Assembly: GCF_016907955.1 (NCBI RefSeq)
Contig: NZ_JAFBCX010000008.1
Span: forward strand, 62,001 to 126,000
Reading direction: 5' to 3'
From: Lentzea nigeriaca
GTDB taxonomy: Bacteria > Actinomycetota > Actinomycetes > Mycobacteriales > Pseudonocardiaceae
DNA: 64,000 bases
In this document: one piece after another, positions 50,109-57,959 of the stretch
How the letters are laid out: every line of letters starts with the position of its first letter
How positions within the stretch are numbered: position 1 is the first letter of the stretch
Program-made: the position numbers and the translations under genes
Notes under the pieces: model-generated
What the model was told of the DNA's origin: nothing
What the model saw: only the letters and a program-made list of their open reading frames with translations
Databases searched by the model: none

Positions 50109-52060
50109 ACCTGCTCCAATCGCACCGCGCAGACCTTGAACTCGGGCATCCGGCTCGTGGGATCGAGCGCGGGGTTGGTGAGCAGGTTCGCCCTCCCGTC
50201 ACCGGGGAAGTGGAACGGCAGGAACACCGCGTCGGCGCGCATGCTCGGCACGCACCGCACGGTCGCCGTCACCCTGCCCCGCCGGGACACGACGTGCGCG
50301 GGCTCACCGGAAGCAAGCCCCGCACGTGAAGCCGTGTCCGGGTGCATTTCCACGTACATCTCGGGAACCGCCTTCATCAGTTCGCCGATCCGCCGCGTCT
50401 GCGCACCCGACTGGTAGTGCTGCAGGACCCGCCCGGTGGTGGCCTGCAACGGGAACTCCTCGTCCGGCGGTTCCGCCGGACCCTTGTGGTCGACCGGGAC
50501 GAACCGGGCGAGACCGTCCGGATGCGCGAACCGGTCGAGGAAGAGCCTTGGCGTGCCGGGATGATCGACGGACGGCACCGGCCAGTGCAGCTGCTCGGCG
50601 TCGAGCCGTTCGTAGGTGACGCCGGAGTAGTCGGAGGGCCCGCCGGCGGAAGCCCTGCGCAGCTCCTCGAAGACCTCCTTCGGCTCGGTCAGGAACTTCT
50701 CCGCGCAGCCGAGACGTGCGGCCAGTCCGTGGATGAGGTGCAGGTCGCTGCGCACTCCGGCAGGCGGGTCGAGTGCCTTGCGGCGCCTGATGATCCGGCC
50801 TTCGAGGTTGGTCATCGTGCCGTCTTCCTCAGCCCACTGCGTGACAGGGAAGACGACGTCGGCCATCGCGGCGGTCTCGGACATCACGAAGTCCGCCACC
50901 ACCAACAGGTCCAGGGCCTTCAGACGCTCCGCGACGCCGGACGCCCGCGGCGCCGAGACCACCGGGTTGCTGCCGAACACCAGCATCGCCCTGAGGTCGT
51001 CGGCGGTCAGCAGCTCGTACGCGCTGCGGCCCGGTCCCGGCAACCAGTCGACGCCCCAGACGTCCATGATGTGCTGCCGCGCCACGGGATCGTCGAGCTT
51101 GCGGTAACCGGGCAGCTGGTCGGCCTTCTGCCCGTGCTCGCGGCCGCCCTGGCCGTTGCCCTGCCCGGTCAGGCAGCCGTAGCCGGAGCCGACACGGCCG
51201 GGCAATCCCAGCGCCAGCGCCAGGTTGATCCATGCCGACACGTTGTCGGTGCCGGACGCGTGCTGCTCGGTGCCGCGGCCCGTCAGGATGTACGACCGCC
51301 CGGCCAGCATGTGCACGGCAGCGCGCTGGTCAGCGGCGGAAACGCCCGTGACGCGTTCGGTGTGCTCCGGCCACCACTGCGCCGCGACCCGCCAGGCGTC
51401 GTCGAAACCGCTGGTGCGGGAGGAGATGTACTCCTTGTCGATCACGCCCTCGATGACGGCGGTGTGCAGCAGTCCCAGTGCCAGCGCGAGATCCGTGCCG
51501 GGCGCGGGCTGCAGGTGCAACGTCGCGCGCTCGGCGGTCGCGGTCCGGCGCGGGTCGATGACGATCAGCCGCGTGCCCTCCAGGTGACGCAGGAACGGCG
51601 GCATCGTCTCGGCCGGGTTCGAGCCCGCCAGCAGCACCGTGTCGGCCGACTTGAGGTCGCTGAGCGGGAACGGCATGCCGCGATCGAGCCCGAACGCCTT
51701 GTTGCCCGCCGCGGCGGCGGAGGACATGCAGAAGCGGCCGTTGTAGTCGATCTGCGAGGTCTTCAGCGCGACCCGCGCGAACTTGCCGAGCAGGTACGCC
51801 TTCTCGTTCGTCAGTCCGCCGCCGCCGAACACGGCGACCTCGTCTGGCTCGAACTCCTTGATCCGGGAGGCGACGAAGTCCAGAGCCTCGTCCCAGGAGG
51901 CGGGCCGGCCGTGGACCAGCGGCGTGGTGAGGCGGCCTGGATGGCGCAGCAACTCCCCCGCCGTCCAGCCCTTCTGGCACAGCCCACCGGGACCAGGGGC
52001 CACCTGGCCGTCGATGACGCTCATGGAGCACTGCAGCGCGCAGTAGGGGCAATGGGTCAC
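50093..52060 (-). CDS. nasA: Assimilatory nitrate reductase catalytic subunit (molybdopterin oxidoreductase)
   Basis: A 655-residue Mo-bis-MGD enzyme reducing nitrate to nitrite in the cytoplasm. The N-terminal 4Fe-4S motif is C-P-Y-C-x3-C with a later C in GGLCQKGW. The probable Mo-ligand cysteine is in YNGRFCMSSAAAAGNKAFG. Cofactor-binding segments include LLAGSNPAETMPPFLRHLEG, SYILTGRGTEQHASGTDN and the C-terminal molydop-binding domain (LQATTGRVLQHYQSGAQTRR). It lacks the extra C-terminal BFD domain of some NasA proteins, which is supplied by the flavoprotein downstream. The GTG at 52060 follows a TAGCGT box by only seven bases, so the message may be nearly leaderless. Confidence 0.92.
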   Translation of the reverse strand: MTHCPYCALQCSMSVIDGQVAPGPGGLCQKGWTAGELLRHPGRLTTPLVHGRPASWDEALDFVASRIKEFEPDEVAVFGGGGLTNEKAYLLGKFARVALKTSQIDYNGRFCMSSAAAAGNKAFGLDRGMPFPLSDLKSADTVLLAGSNPAETMPPFLRHLEGTRLIVIDPRRTATAERATLHLQPAPGTDLALALGLLHTAVIEGVIDKEYISSRTSGFDDAWRVAAQWWPEHTERVTGVSAADQRAAVHMLAGRSYILTGRGTEQHASGTDNVSAWINLALALGLPGRVGSGYGCLTGQGNGQGGREHGQKADQLPGYRKLDDPVARQHIMDVWGVDWLPGPGRSAYELLTADDLRAMLVFGSNPVVSAPRASGVAERLKALDLLVVADFVMSETAAMADVVFPVTQWAEEDGTMTNLEGRIIRRRKALDPPAGVRSDLHLIHGLAARLGCAEKFLTEPKEVFEELRRASAGGPSDYSGVTYERLDAEQLHWPVPSVDHPGTPRLFLDRFAHPDGLARFVPVDHKGPAEPPDEEFPLQATTGRVLQHYQSGAQTRRIGELMKAVPEMYVEMHPDTASRAGLASGEPAHVVSRRGRVTATVRCVPSMRADAVFLPFHFPGDGRANLLTNPALDPTSRMPEFKVCAVRLEQVCDES

Positions 52061-52081
52061 CCGGCTGACGCTAAGAAGCGC

Positions 52082-52120
52082 GCGTTAACCCAATGCTCCG
52101 CAATGTTTCCAACGTGGAAA
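52082..52120. promoter_or_regulatory. Shared nir/nas upstream motif and inverted repeat, nasA copy
   Basis: Bases 52082-52110 match the motif upstream of nirB (47161-47188). They run into a perfect inverted repeat TTTCC (52106-52110) AACGT GGAAA (52116-52120). The region lies in the 69-base gap before nasA, just upstream of a TAGCGT -10-like box on the minus strand. A binding site for NnaR and/or GlnR is the likely function. Confidence 0.45.
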
Positions 52121-52129
52121 GTTGTCAGC

Positions 52130-52927
52130 TCAGAGCAGTGCTGTGACGTGGTGAGCAGCTCGTTCCAAGCCCGCAAACGACTGTGGCGTTGACAACGGGT
52201 GCAAAGCGTGCACTGCCAACCGGAACAGCGTCGCGCGCACCAGAACCTGCGGCCACTCCGCGAGGTGGCTCCACCGCTTGAACAGTCCGGAATCCGCGCC
52301 ACCCCACGCGACGGCGTCCACCGCGATCACGGCGGCGGCCCACTCGGCGGGGCGCCAGTACGCGGTGAAGTCGATGACGGCGGGCGGGGCGTTGCCCGCG
52401 AACAGCACGTTGCCGAAGAGGTCGCCGTGCACGACCTGCGACCGCAGGTTGAGCGGCTTCTGCGTTTCCTTCAGCAGGTCGAACAGCCTGCCGCCGAGGT
52501 CGGCCTCGAGCGGCACGTCCTCCTCGCCCCACGCCTTGCGGTCGGCGACGGCGAACACGTCCGTCCGCGCGTCCAGGAAACGGGGCTTGGGCAGGTCGGC
52601 CGTGGCCTGGTGCAGACGCTGGGCGACGGCGACGACCTCGTCGTGACGTGCCTCGGCACGACCGGCGAGGAACTTGGTGGCGGACCAGCCGCCGACGACG
52701 TACCGGCCGTCCGTGGATCTCAGCGGTCTGCCGATGCGCAGATTGGGCACGTCCAGGCCGTCGAGGGTCTTGGCGATCCAGGTGGCCTCCGCGGGCTTCG
52801 GCGCGGGCCGGATCGTGGCGTCGCCGCAGCGCCAGGCGGGGCCGCCGTCGATGAGCTCTGGCTCGGCGTCACGTGCCCCGAACGCCGCACGCACGTGCGC
52901 TGGGGGCGGTTCGGGGGACCGGGTCAC
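52130..52927 (-). CDS. TIGR02569 family protein (kinase-like fold, APH-type)
   Basis: A 265-residue actinobacterial protein related to aminoglycoside/choline phosphotransferases. VVHGDLFGNVLFAGNAPPAVIDF contains the H-G-D-x-x-x-x-N catalytic loop and the metal-binding D of the kinase-like fold. The WRPAEWAAAVIAVDAVAWGG segment is typical of the group. The substrate is unknown. The start was set at GTG 52927 (V-T-R-S-P-E-P), since the open frame upstream is low-quality sequence running into a terminator-like hairpin. It corresponds to Rv3205c, next to moeZ, supporting the core synteny. Confidence 0.8.
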   Translation of the reverse strand: MTRSPEPPPAHVRAAFGARDAEPELIDGGPAWRCGDATIRPAPKPAEATWIAKTLDGLDVPNLRIGRPLRSTDGRYVVGGWSATKFLAGRAEARHDEVVAVAQRLHQATADLPKPRFLDARTDVFAVADRKAWGEEDVPLEADLGGRLFDLLKETQKPLNLRSQVVHGDLFGNVLFAGNAPPAVIDFTAYWRPAEWAAAVIAVDAVAWGGADSGLFKRWSHLAEWPQVLVRATLFRLAVHALHPLSTPQSFAGLERAAHHVTALL

Positions 52928-53015
52928 GATCGGGCACGCTACCTGCTCGGACCACCCGGATGGCGGAACGCAACACGCGGTGATTCGCGCCACCACCCGA
53001 ACAGCCCAGCGGTTG

Positions 53016-53067
53016 GGGCGTGTGCAAGTACCACCAACTAGGCCGTTGGCAGTACTTGCACACGCCC
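53016..53067. terminator. Long hairpin after moeZ
   Basis: GGGCGTGTGCAAGTAC (53016-53031) pairs perfectly with GTACTTGCACACGCCC (53052-53067). Inside the loop CCAAC and GTTGG can pair again. It lies 8 bases beyond the moeZ stop on the minus strand, so termination of moeZ before TIGR02569 is the likely role. No U-tract is seen. Confidence 0.65.
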
Positions 53068-53075
53068 TCAGGCCA

Positions 53076-54248
53076 TCAGTAGGTCGGCAGCGAGGGGTCG
53101 ACTTCCCGCGCCCACGCGAGGACGCCACCACCGACGTGCACAGCGTCCTTGAAGCCCGCCTTGTGCAGCGCCGCGAGGGCCTCCGCCGAGCGAGCACCGG
53201 ACTTGCAGTGCAGCACCAGCGGCTTGTCCTGCGGGAGCTGGGAGAACGCCTCACCGGACAGGATCTTGTCCTTGGGGATCAGCACCGAGCCCGGGATCTT
53301 CACGATCTCGTACTCGTGCGGCTCGCGGACGTCCACCAGCAGGAAGTCCTCGCCGGACTCCTGCTTGTGCTTGAGCTCGAGCGGCGTGATCGTGTTGCCC
53401 GCCGCCGCCTGCTGCGCGTCCGTGGACACGACACCGCAGAAAGCCTCGTAGTCGATCAGCTCGGTGATCTTCGGCGACTCCGGGTCCTTGCGGATCTTGA
53501 TCGTCCGGTAGGTCATCTCCAGCGCGTCGTAGACCATCAGGCGGCCGAGCAGCGGGTCACCGATGCCGGTGAGCAGCTTGATCGCCTCGGTGACCATGAT
53601 CGACCCGATGGACGCGCACAGCACGCCCAGCACGCCGCCCTCGGCGCAGGAGGGGACCATGCCGGGAGGCGGCGGCTCCGGGTAGAGGTCGCGGTAGTTC
53701 AGGCCCTGGCCGTTCGGCGCGTCCTCCCAGAAGACGCTGACCTGGCCCTCGAACCGGAAGATCGAACCCCAGACGTACGGCTTGCCCAGCAGCACCGCGG
53801 CGTCGTTCACCAGGTACCGCGTGGCGAAGTTGTCGGTGCCGTCGAGGATCAGGTCGTAGTCCGAGAAGATGTCCAGCGCGTTCTCGGAGTTGAGGTGCGT
53901 CTGGTGCAGCACGACCTTGACGAACGGGTTGATCTCGGCGACGGAATCGCGGGCGGACTCGGCCTTCGGACGACCGACGTCGGACTGGCCGTGGATGACC
54001 TGACGCTGCAGGTTCGACTCGTCCACGACGTCGAAGTCGACGACGCCGAGCGTGCCGACCCCGGCCGCGGCCAGGTACAGCAGTGCCGGGCTGCCCAGGC
54101 CGCCCGCGCCGACGACGAGCACCTTCGCGTTCTTCAGCCGCTTCTGCCCGTCCACCCCGACGTCCGGGATGATCAGGTGCCGGCTGTACCGCGCGACTTC
54201 TTCCTTGGTCAGCTCCGCGGCTGGCTCAACGAGCGGCGGAAGCGCCAT
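53076..54248 (-). CDS. moeZ: Adenylyltransferase/sulfurtransferase MoeZ
   Basis: A 390-residue two-domain protein that adenylates and then sulfurates small ubiquitin-like sulfur carriers (MoaD, CysO, ThiS types). The E1-like domain has VLVVGAGGLGSPALLYLAAA (ATP), the DNFATRYLVND segment and VPSCAEGGVLGVLC. The C-terminal rhodanese domain carries the persulfide cysteine in LHCKSGARSAEAL near residue 348. The ATG at 54248 (M-A-L-P-P-L-V-E-P) has a GAGGAGGAG site five bases upstream and fits the usual family start. It is equivalent to Rv3206c. Supplying MPT sulfur also serves the molybdenum enzyme NasA encoded nearby. Confidence 0.95.
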   Translation of the reverse strand: MALPPLVEPAAELTKEEVARYSRHLIIPDVGVDGQKRLKNAKVLVVGAGGLGSPALLYLAAAGVGTLGVVDFDVVDESNLQRQVIHGQSDVGRPKAESARDSVAEINPFVKVVLHQTHLNSENALDIFSDYDLILDGTDNFATRYLVNDAAVLLGKPYVWGSIFRFEGQVSVFWEDAPNGQGLNYRDLYPEPPPPGMVPSCAEGGVLGVLCASIGSIMVTEAIKLLTGIGDPLLGRLMVYDALEMTYRTIKIRKDPESPKITELIDYEAFCGVVSTDAQQAAAGNTITPLELKHKQESGEDFLLVDVREPHEYEIVKIPGSVLIPKDKILSGEAFSQLPQDKPLVLHCKSGARSAEALAALHKAGFKDAVHVGGGVLAWAREVDPSLPTY

Positions 54249-54331
54249 TTGCTCCTCCTCGACGGACTGCATGCCTCTGTATCCGAGACAACGTCAACCT
54301 TGCCTGGACTCTTCCTCGTTGGAAAGCCGTC

Positions 54332-55321
54332 TCAGCCAGCGGGAAACGGGTTCGGCGTGCAGACCTTGCCATCGGCGGGAACCACGTCCTGGCCCGCGTT
54401 GAGCTGGGAGACGAAGTTGTTCGCGACGCCGAACGTCTGCTGCATCATGACCGGCGCCGGCGCACCGTTCTCCTGGCAGGGCGCGTGGCCGTTGCCGAGC
54501 GCGTGCCCGACCTCGTGGTTGATCACGTAGGTCCGGTACCCGGCGAGGTCAGGGCCGTAGACCATGGCACCGCGCACCCAGCGGGCGACGTTGATGATCA
54601 CGCGCTTGCTCGCGGGGTTCCAGCAGGAGGTCTCGAACGGGATCTCCTTGCCACAGAGCGTGTGCGTTGTCTTCGTGCTGGTCAGGCTGACGATGAAGTC
54701 GGGGTTCTGGTTCGCCTCGACCCGCTGCAACGCGACCTGCTTCGTGCCGACCCAGCTGCGCGGGTCCGACAGGATCCCCTCGACGGTCCGCGCGAACGCG
54801 GCCTCGTCGTTGTTGTAGTCGGCGGGCTTCACGCCGTCCTCGACGGCCACCGCGTACTTGCGGAACTTCTGCGCGTTCGCCTCGCCGACCCGCGCACCGC
54901 TGCCGGGGATCACCCGCCACGTGCCGACACCGTCCTCCGAGAACCCCGGTCCCGCGGGCAGTTCGGCGGTGGGCACGTCGAGCTTCGGCTTCTGCGCCTG
55001 CACCTCGGTCGCGGGAGCCTCCGGCGTGGTGGTGACCACGTCCGTGGAGTTGCCGGCGCTGCCACCGGCCGCGGGCGACTTCGGCTGCACCGTGTCGAGC
55101 ACCACGAGCGCCGTCAGCACGAGGAGCACGGGGATGGCGTAGATCCGCCACCCGTAGTTGGCGACGAGCTTCCTGACCCCGCGCTCGCGCGGCCGTCGAC
55201 TCTGCGCCGTGCCCTCCGGCTCCCAGGCGGCCGCAAGTGGTTCCGCGCTGGTCCGGCGCGCGCCACGACGGTAGCGGTCAGCGGGCGGATCAGTACGTCC
55301 TCGCTCGGGGGCGCGATTCAC
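54332..55321 (-). CDS. DUF3152 membrane-anchored metzincin-like protein
   Basis: A 329-residue exported protein. An Arg-rich cytoplasmic N-terminus leads into one transmembrane helix (IYAIPVLLVLTALVVLDTV, about 60-78), a Thr/Pro linker and an external DUF3152 domain. The zinc motif NHEVGHALGNGH (H-E-x-x-H-x-x-G-x-x-H) near residue 265 and a following VMMQQT that could be the Met-turn are strong signs of a metzincin-type protease fold. Cysteines LCGKE, SCWNP and PCQE may form disulfides. It matches Rv3207c in position beside moeZ. The substrate is unknown. Confidence 0.88.
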   Translation of the reverse strand: MNRAPERGRTDPPADRYRRGARRTSAEPLAAAWEPEGTAQSRRPRERGVRKLVANYGWRIYAIPVLLVLTALVVLDTVQPKSPAAGGSAGNSTDVVTTTPEAPATEVQAQKPKLDVPTAELPAGPGFSEDGVGTWRVIPGSGARVGEANAQKFRKYAVAVEDGVKPADYNNDEAAFARTVEGILSDPRSWVGTKQVALQRVEANQNPDFIVSLTSTKTTHTLCGKEIPFETSCWNPASKRVIINVARWVRGAMVYGPDLAGYRTYVINHEVGHALGNGHAPCQENGAPAPVMMQQTFGVANNFVSQLNAGQDVVPADGKVCTPNPFPAG

Positions 55322-55361
55322 GTTGACCAGGGTCCCACATACCCCGTATGGCCGGTATTCG

Positions 55362-56315
55362 TCACCATGTGTGTCGGTCGACCGCCTCCCACATGCCCAG
55401 GACGGCCCTGGCCACGGTGGCCGGCCGCTCCATCTGGGCGACGTGCCCGGTCTTGGGAAGCACCAGCAATCGCCCCTTGGGCAGCAGACGTGCCGTGCGC
55501 GGCCCCTTCCGCACGCTCACGAGCCTGTCGTTCTCCCCCCAGAGAACCAGCGTCGGCGCCTTGACCATCGGAAGGACGCGCCAGAGCGACTTCGGCCCCG
55601 GCGTGAGCCAGCTCTGCATCAACCCGAAGGTGCTCCGGTTGAGCGCCTGCCCGGCCCACTTCTGCCGGGCACGTTCCTCGTTCTCCCTGATCGACTCCTC
55701 GATGCGGTGGTCGGGCACCACGGTCGGATCGGCGAAACACAGGTCGAGCATCTGCCTCGTCCGGTCGTGCGCGGTCAGCTTGGCGAGCTCACGACGCACC
55801 TTCGACCCGATGATCGGCAGCACCGCGAGCGCCATCCGCGGGTCCGACATGCGGTCGAGCCGCGGCCTCAGATCGGGCACCGCCGGACTCACCAGCGTGA
55901 GCGTCCTGACCAGATCTGGCCTGGTAGCGGCCACGATGACGGAGATGGCCCCACCCATCGAGTTGCCGAACAGGTGTACGGGCTCGTCGAACGTCTCGAG
56001 ATACTTGATCACCGTGCGCGCGTGCGTCGCGAGACTGAAGTCGTACCCGGGAATCGGCTCCGACCGCCCGAACCCAGGCAGATCGATCGAGTACCCGCTG
56101 ACGTGTTCGCGCAGCTGGGCGGCGAGGTCCGTCCAGTTGGTCGCCGACCCACCCAGCCCGTGCACGAAAACGGCGGGCGGCCCGCCCCCTTTCGTGACCC
56201 TGACGTGCACCTGATGCCCCTCGACCTGGTGGAACTCGCCGGGCCACGGCGTCTGCGACGTGTCCAACGGCGGCAGCTCGACGGTGGACAGCGGTGCGGG
56301 AATCAGGGCGCTCAC
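55362..56315 (-). CDS. Alpha/beta hydrolase
   Basis: A 317-residue cytoplasmic alpha/beta hydrolase. Seen are the oxyanion region VFVHGLGGSATNWTDLAAQL, the nucleophile elbow LFGNSMGGAIS (Ser near 125), the acid in VLWGENDRLVS and the His in PKTGHVAQMERP. It is of the esterase/epoxide hydrolase/C-C hydrolase type, and the substrate cannot be named. The GTG at 56315 is divergent from a TetR regulator, with a palindrome TACT-AGCG-AGTA in the gap, so that regulator probably controls it. It is 40 bases upstream of the DUF3152 gene on the same strand. Confidence 0.88.
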   Translation of the reverse strand: MSALIPAPLSTVELPPLDTSQTPWPGEFHQVEGHQVHVRVTKGGGPPAVFVHGLGGSATNWTDLAAQLREHVSGYSIDLPGFGRSEPIPGYDFSLATHARTVIKYLETFDEPVHLFGNSMGGAISVIVAATRPDLVRTLTLVSPAVPDLRPRLDRMSDPRMALAVLPIIGSKVRRELAKLTAHDRTRQMLDLCFADPTVVPDHRIEESIRENEERARQKWAGQALNRSTFGLMQSWLTPGPKSLWRVLPMVKAPTLVLWGENDRLVSVRKGPRTARLLPKGRLLVLPKTGHVAQMERPATVARAVLGMWEAVDRHTW

Positions 56316-56363
56316 CAGACCAGGATGCGGGAAAGAAGCCGGAGATGGTTCCCGGATCTGGGC

Positions 56364-56375
56364 TACTAGCGAGTA
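56364..56375. promoter_or_regulatory. Candidate TetR operator
   Basis: TACT (56364-56367) AGCG AGTA (56372-56375) is an inverted repeat with short arms and a 4-base spacer, a layout common for TetR-family sites. It lies between the divergent hydrolase and TetR genes. Confidence 0.4.
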
Positions 56376-56441
56376 AGGTTGCGCTCACGCCTCGGGCAGG
56401 CAACCCCTCCCCGACGGCAGATGACTCGTGCTGGAGGCACC

Positions 56442-57071
56442 ATGACGGAGACGGCGCAGAGCGCACCCGCAGGCAGGGGCGTTCGACTGCCGCGCACCGC
56501 ACGCCGCGCGCAACTGCTGGCAGCGGCACAGGACGTGTTCGTCGCCAACGGCTACCACGCCGCGGCGATGGACGAGATCGCCGAGCGAGCCGGCGTGTCC
56601 AAGCCGGTGCTCTACCAGCACTTCCCGGGCAAGCTGGAGCTGTACATGGCCCTGCTCGAGTCCCACGTGGACGACATGGTCAGCCGGGTCCGCGCCGCCA
56701 TCGCCTCCTCGACGGACAACAAGCTCCGCGTCCGCGCCGCCGTGGCCGCCTTCTACGACTTCGTGGACGGCGAGGGCCAGGCCTTCCGCATGGTCTTCGA
56801 GTCCGACCTGCGCTCCGAGCCCGCCGTCCAGGAGGCCGTCGAGCGCGCGACCACCGACTCGGTCGACGCGATCACCGACACGATCACCGCCGACGCGGGC
56901 CTCGACCCGGAGCGCGCACGCCTGCTGGCCGTCGGCCTCGTGGGCCTGTCGCAGGTCACGGCCCGTTCCTGGCTGGCGGACAACCGCCGCGTGCCCAAGG
57001 AAGAGGCAGTCGCCCTGATCTCCAACCTCGCGTGGCGAGGCATCGGCGGCGGCTTCCCGCTCCAGCACTGA
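56442..57071 (+). CDS. TetR family transcriptional regulator (Rv3208-like)
   Basis: A 209-residue repressor. The N-terminal helix-turn-helix is AAAMDEIAERAGVSKPVLYQ (about 42-61), preceded by RRAQLLAAAQDVFVANGY. The C-terminal half is a ligand/dimerisation domain with D-N-R-R-V-P near the end. The ATG at 56442 (M-T-E-T-A-Q) has CTGGAGG seven bases upstream and was preferred to one at 56379. Its position after moeZ and DUF3152 and before DUF3107 corresponds to Rv3208. It is expected to repress itself and the divergent hydrolase gene. Confidence 0.9.
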   Translation: MTETAQSAPAGRGVRLPRTARRAQLLAAAQDVFVANGYHAAAMDEIAERAGVSKPVLYQHFPGKLELYMALLESHVDDMVSRVRAAIASSTDNKLRVRAAVAAFYDFVDGEGQAFRMVFESDLRSEPAVQEAVERATTDSVDAITDTITADAGLDPERARLLAVGLVGLSQVTARSWLADNRRVPKEEAVALISNLAWRGIGGGFPLQH

Positions 57072-57130
57072 GACTGACGCGTCGATGGCCAAAACCCGGT
57101 CCTTCCACGCGTAAGGCTCCGTCAAACACA

Positions 57131-57161
57131 CGAACGGCCCTTCGCAGCGAAGGGCCGTTCG
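57131..57161. terminator. Bidirectional hairpin terminator
   Basis: CGAACGGCCCTTCG (57131-57144) pairs perfectly with CGAAGGGCCGTTCG (57148-57161) over a CAG loop. It sits between the convergent TetR (plus) and alpha/beta hydrolase (minus) genes. Confidence 0.75.
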
Positions 57162-57170
57162 CATGAGCTC

Positions 57171-57959
57171 TCACATCAGCGCGGCGATCCGCCGTGCCAC
57201 ATCCTCCGACCGCTCCAACGGCAACATATGCCCAGCCTTCGGATAGATCACGAACTCCGCCGACGGCAGCGCCTCCGCGATCACCCGCGAGTGCCGCAAC
57301 GGCGTCAGCACATCCCAAGACCCAGCCATGACGACGGTCGGAATGGCCGAAAGCACAGCCAACGCCTCCCGCCGCTGATGCCGAGTGAGCTCCTCCCGAA
57401 GCCCGACAAACGCCTCACCGGTGGTAGCCCCGGCCATCGCGGCGGCCGCCCGCACGTCAGCCCACCGAGCCCGCCGCCCGAACGTCACCCGAAGCCCAGG
57501 CGTGATCAAGCGGCCGAACCCGACCTTCGGCCGCTTGACCAGCCAGCGCCCGGCGAGCCGCTCCACACCGCTCAAACCGGGCAGGTTCCCGCACGAAGTG
57601 GCCACGAGGGCCACCCCCGATACGCGCGAGAACAACTCGGGACGCTGCTCGGCCAGCGCCATGATCGTCATCCCACCGAGCGAATGCCCGGCCAGCACGA
57701 TCCGTCCGGACGGCACGTACTCGTCGACAACCGCTTCCAGGTCGGAAGCCAGCTCAGCCAAGGTCGAGGCACGCCCGGTAGACAGCCCGTGCCCACGGAC
57801 GTCGTACCGCACCACCCTGCCGGGCAGAACGGCTGCGACGCGATCCCACGTCGTGAGGTCCATCGTCCAGCCATGCAACAGAACGGCAGTCACATCGGAG
57901 GAGGACGACTCAGACTCCGACGTGACAACGTTCAGCCGATCAAGAACGAACGGCGCCAT
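57171..57959 (-). CDS. Alpha/beta hydrolase
   Basis: A 262-residue alpha/beta hydrolase. VLLHGWTMDLTTWDRVAAVL is the oxyanion region, VLAGHSLGGMTIMAL holds the nucleophile serine near 95, MAGSWDVLTPL the acid and KAGHMLPLERSED the histidine. The ATG at 57959 overlaps the end of the AurF-like gene by 28 bases, so the two are coupled. The M-A-P-F-V-L-D start lacks a strong ribosome site, consistent with coupling. With the diiron oxygenase and the divergent TetR it forms a small regulated unit. Confidence 0.87.
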   Translation of the reverse strand: MAPFVLDRLNVVTSESESSSSDVTAVLLHGWTMDLTTWDRVAAVLPGRVVRYDVRGHGLSTGRASTLAELASDLEAVVDEYVPSGRIVLAGHSLGGMTIMALAEQRPELFSRVSGVALVATSCGNLPGLSGVERLAGRWLVKRPKVGFGRLITPGLRVTFGRRARWADVRAAAAMAGATTGEAFVGLREELTRHQRREALAVLSAIPTVVMAGSWDVLTPLRHSRVIAEALPSAEFVIYPKAGHMLPLERSEDVARRIAALM

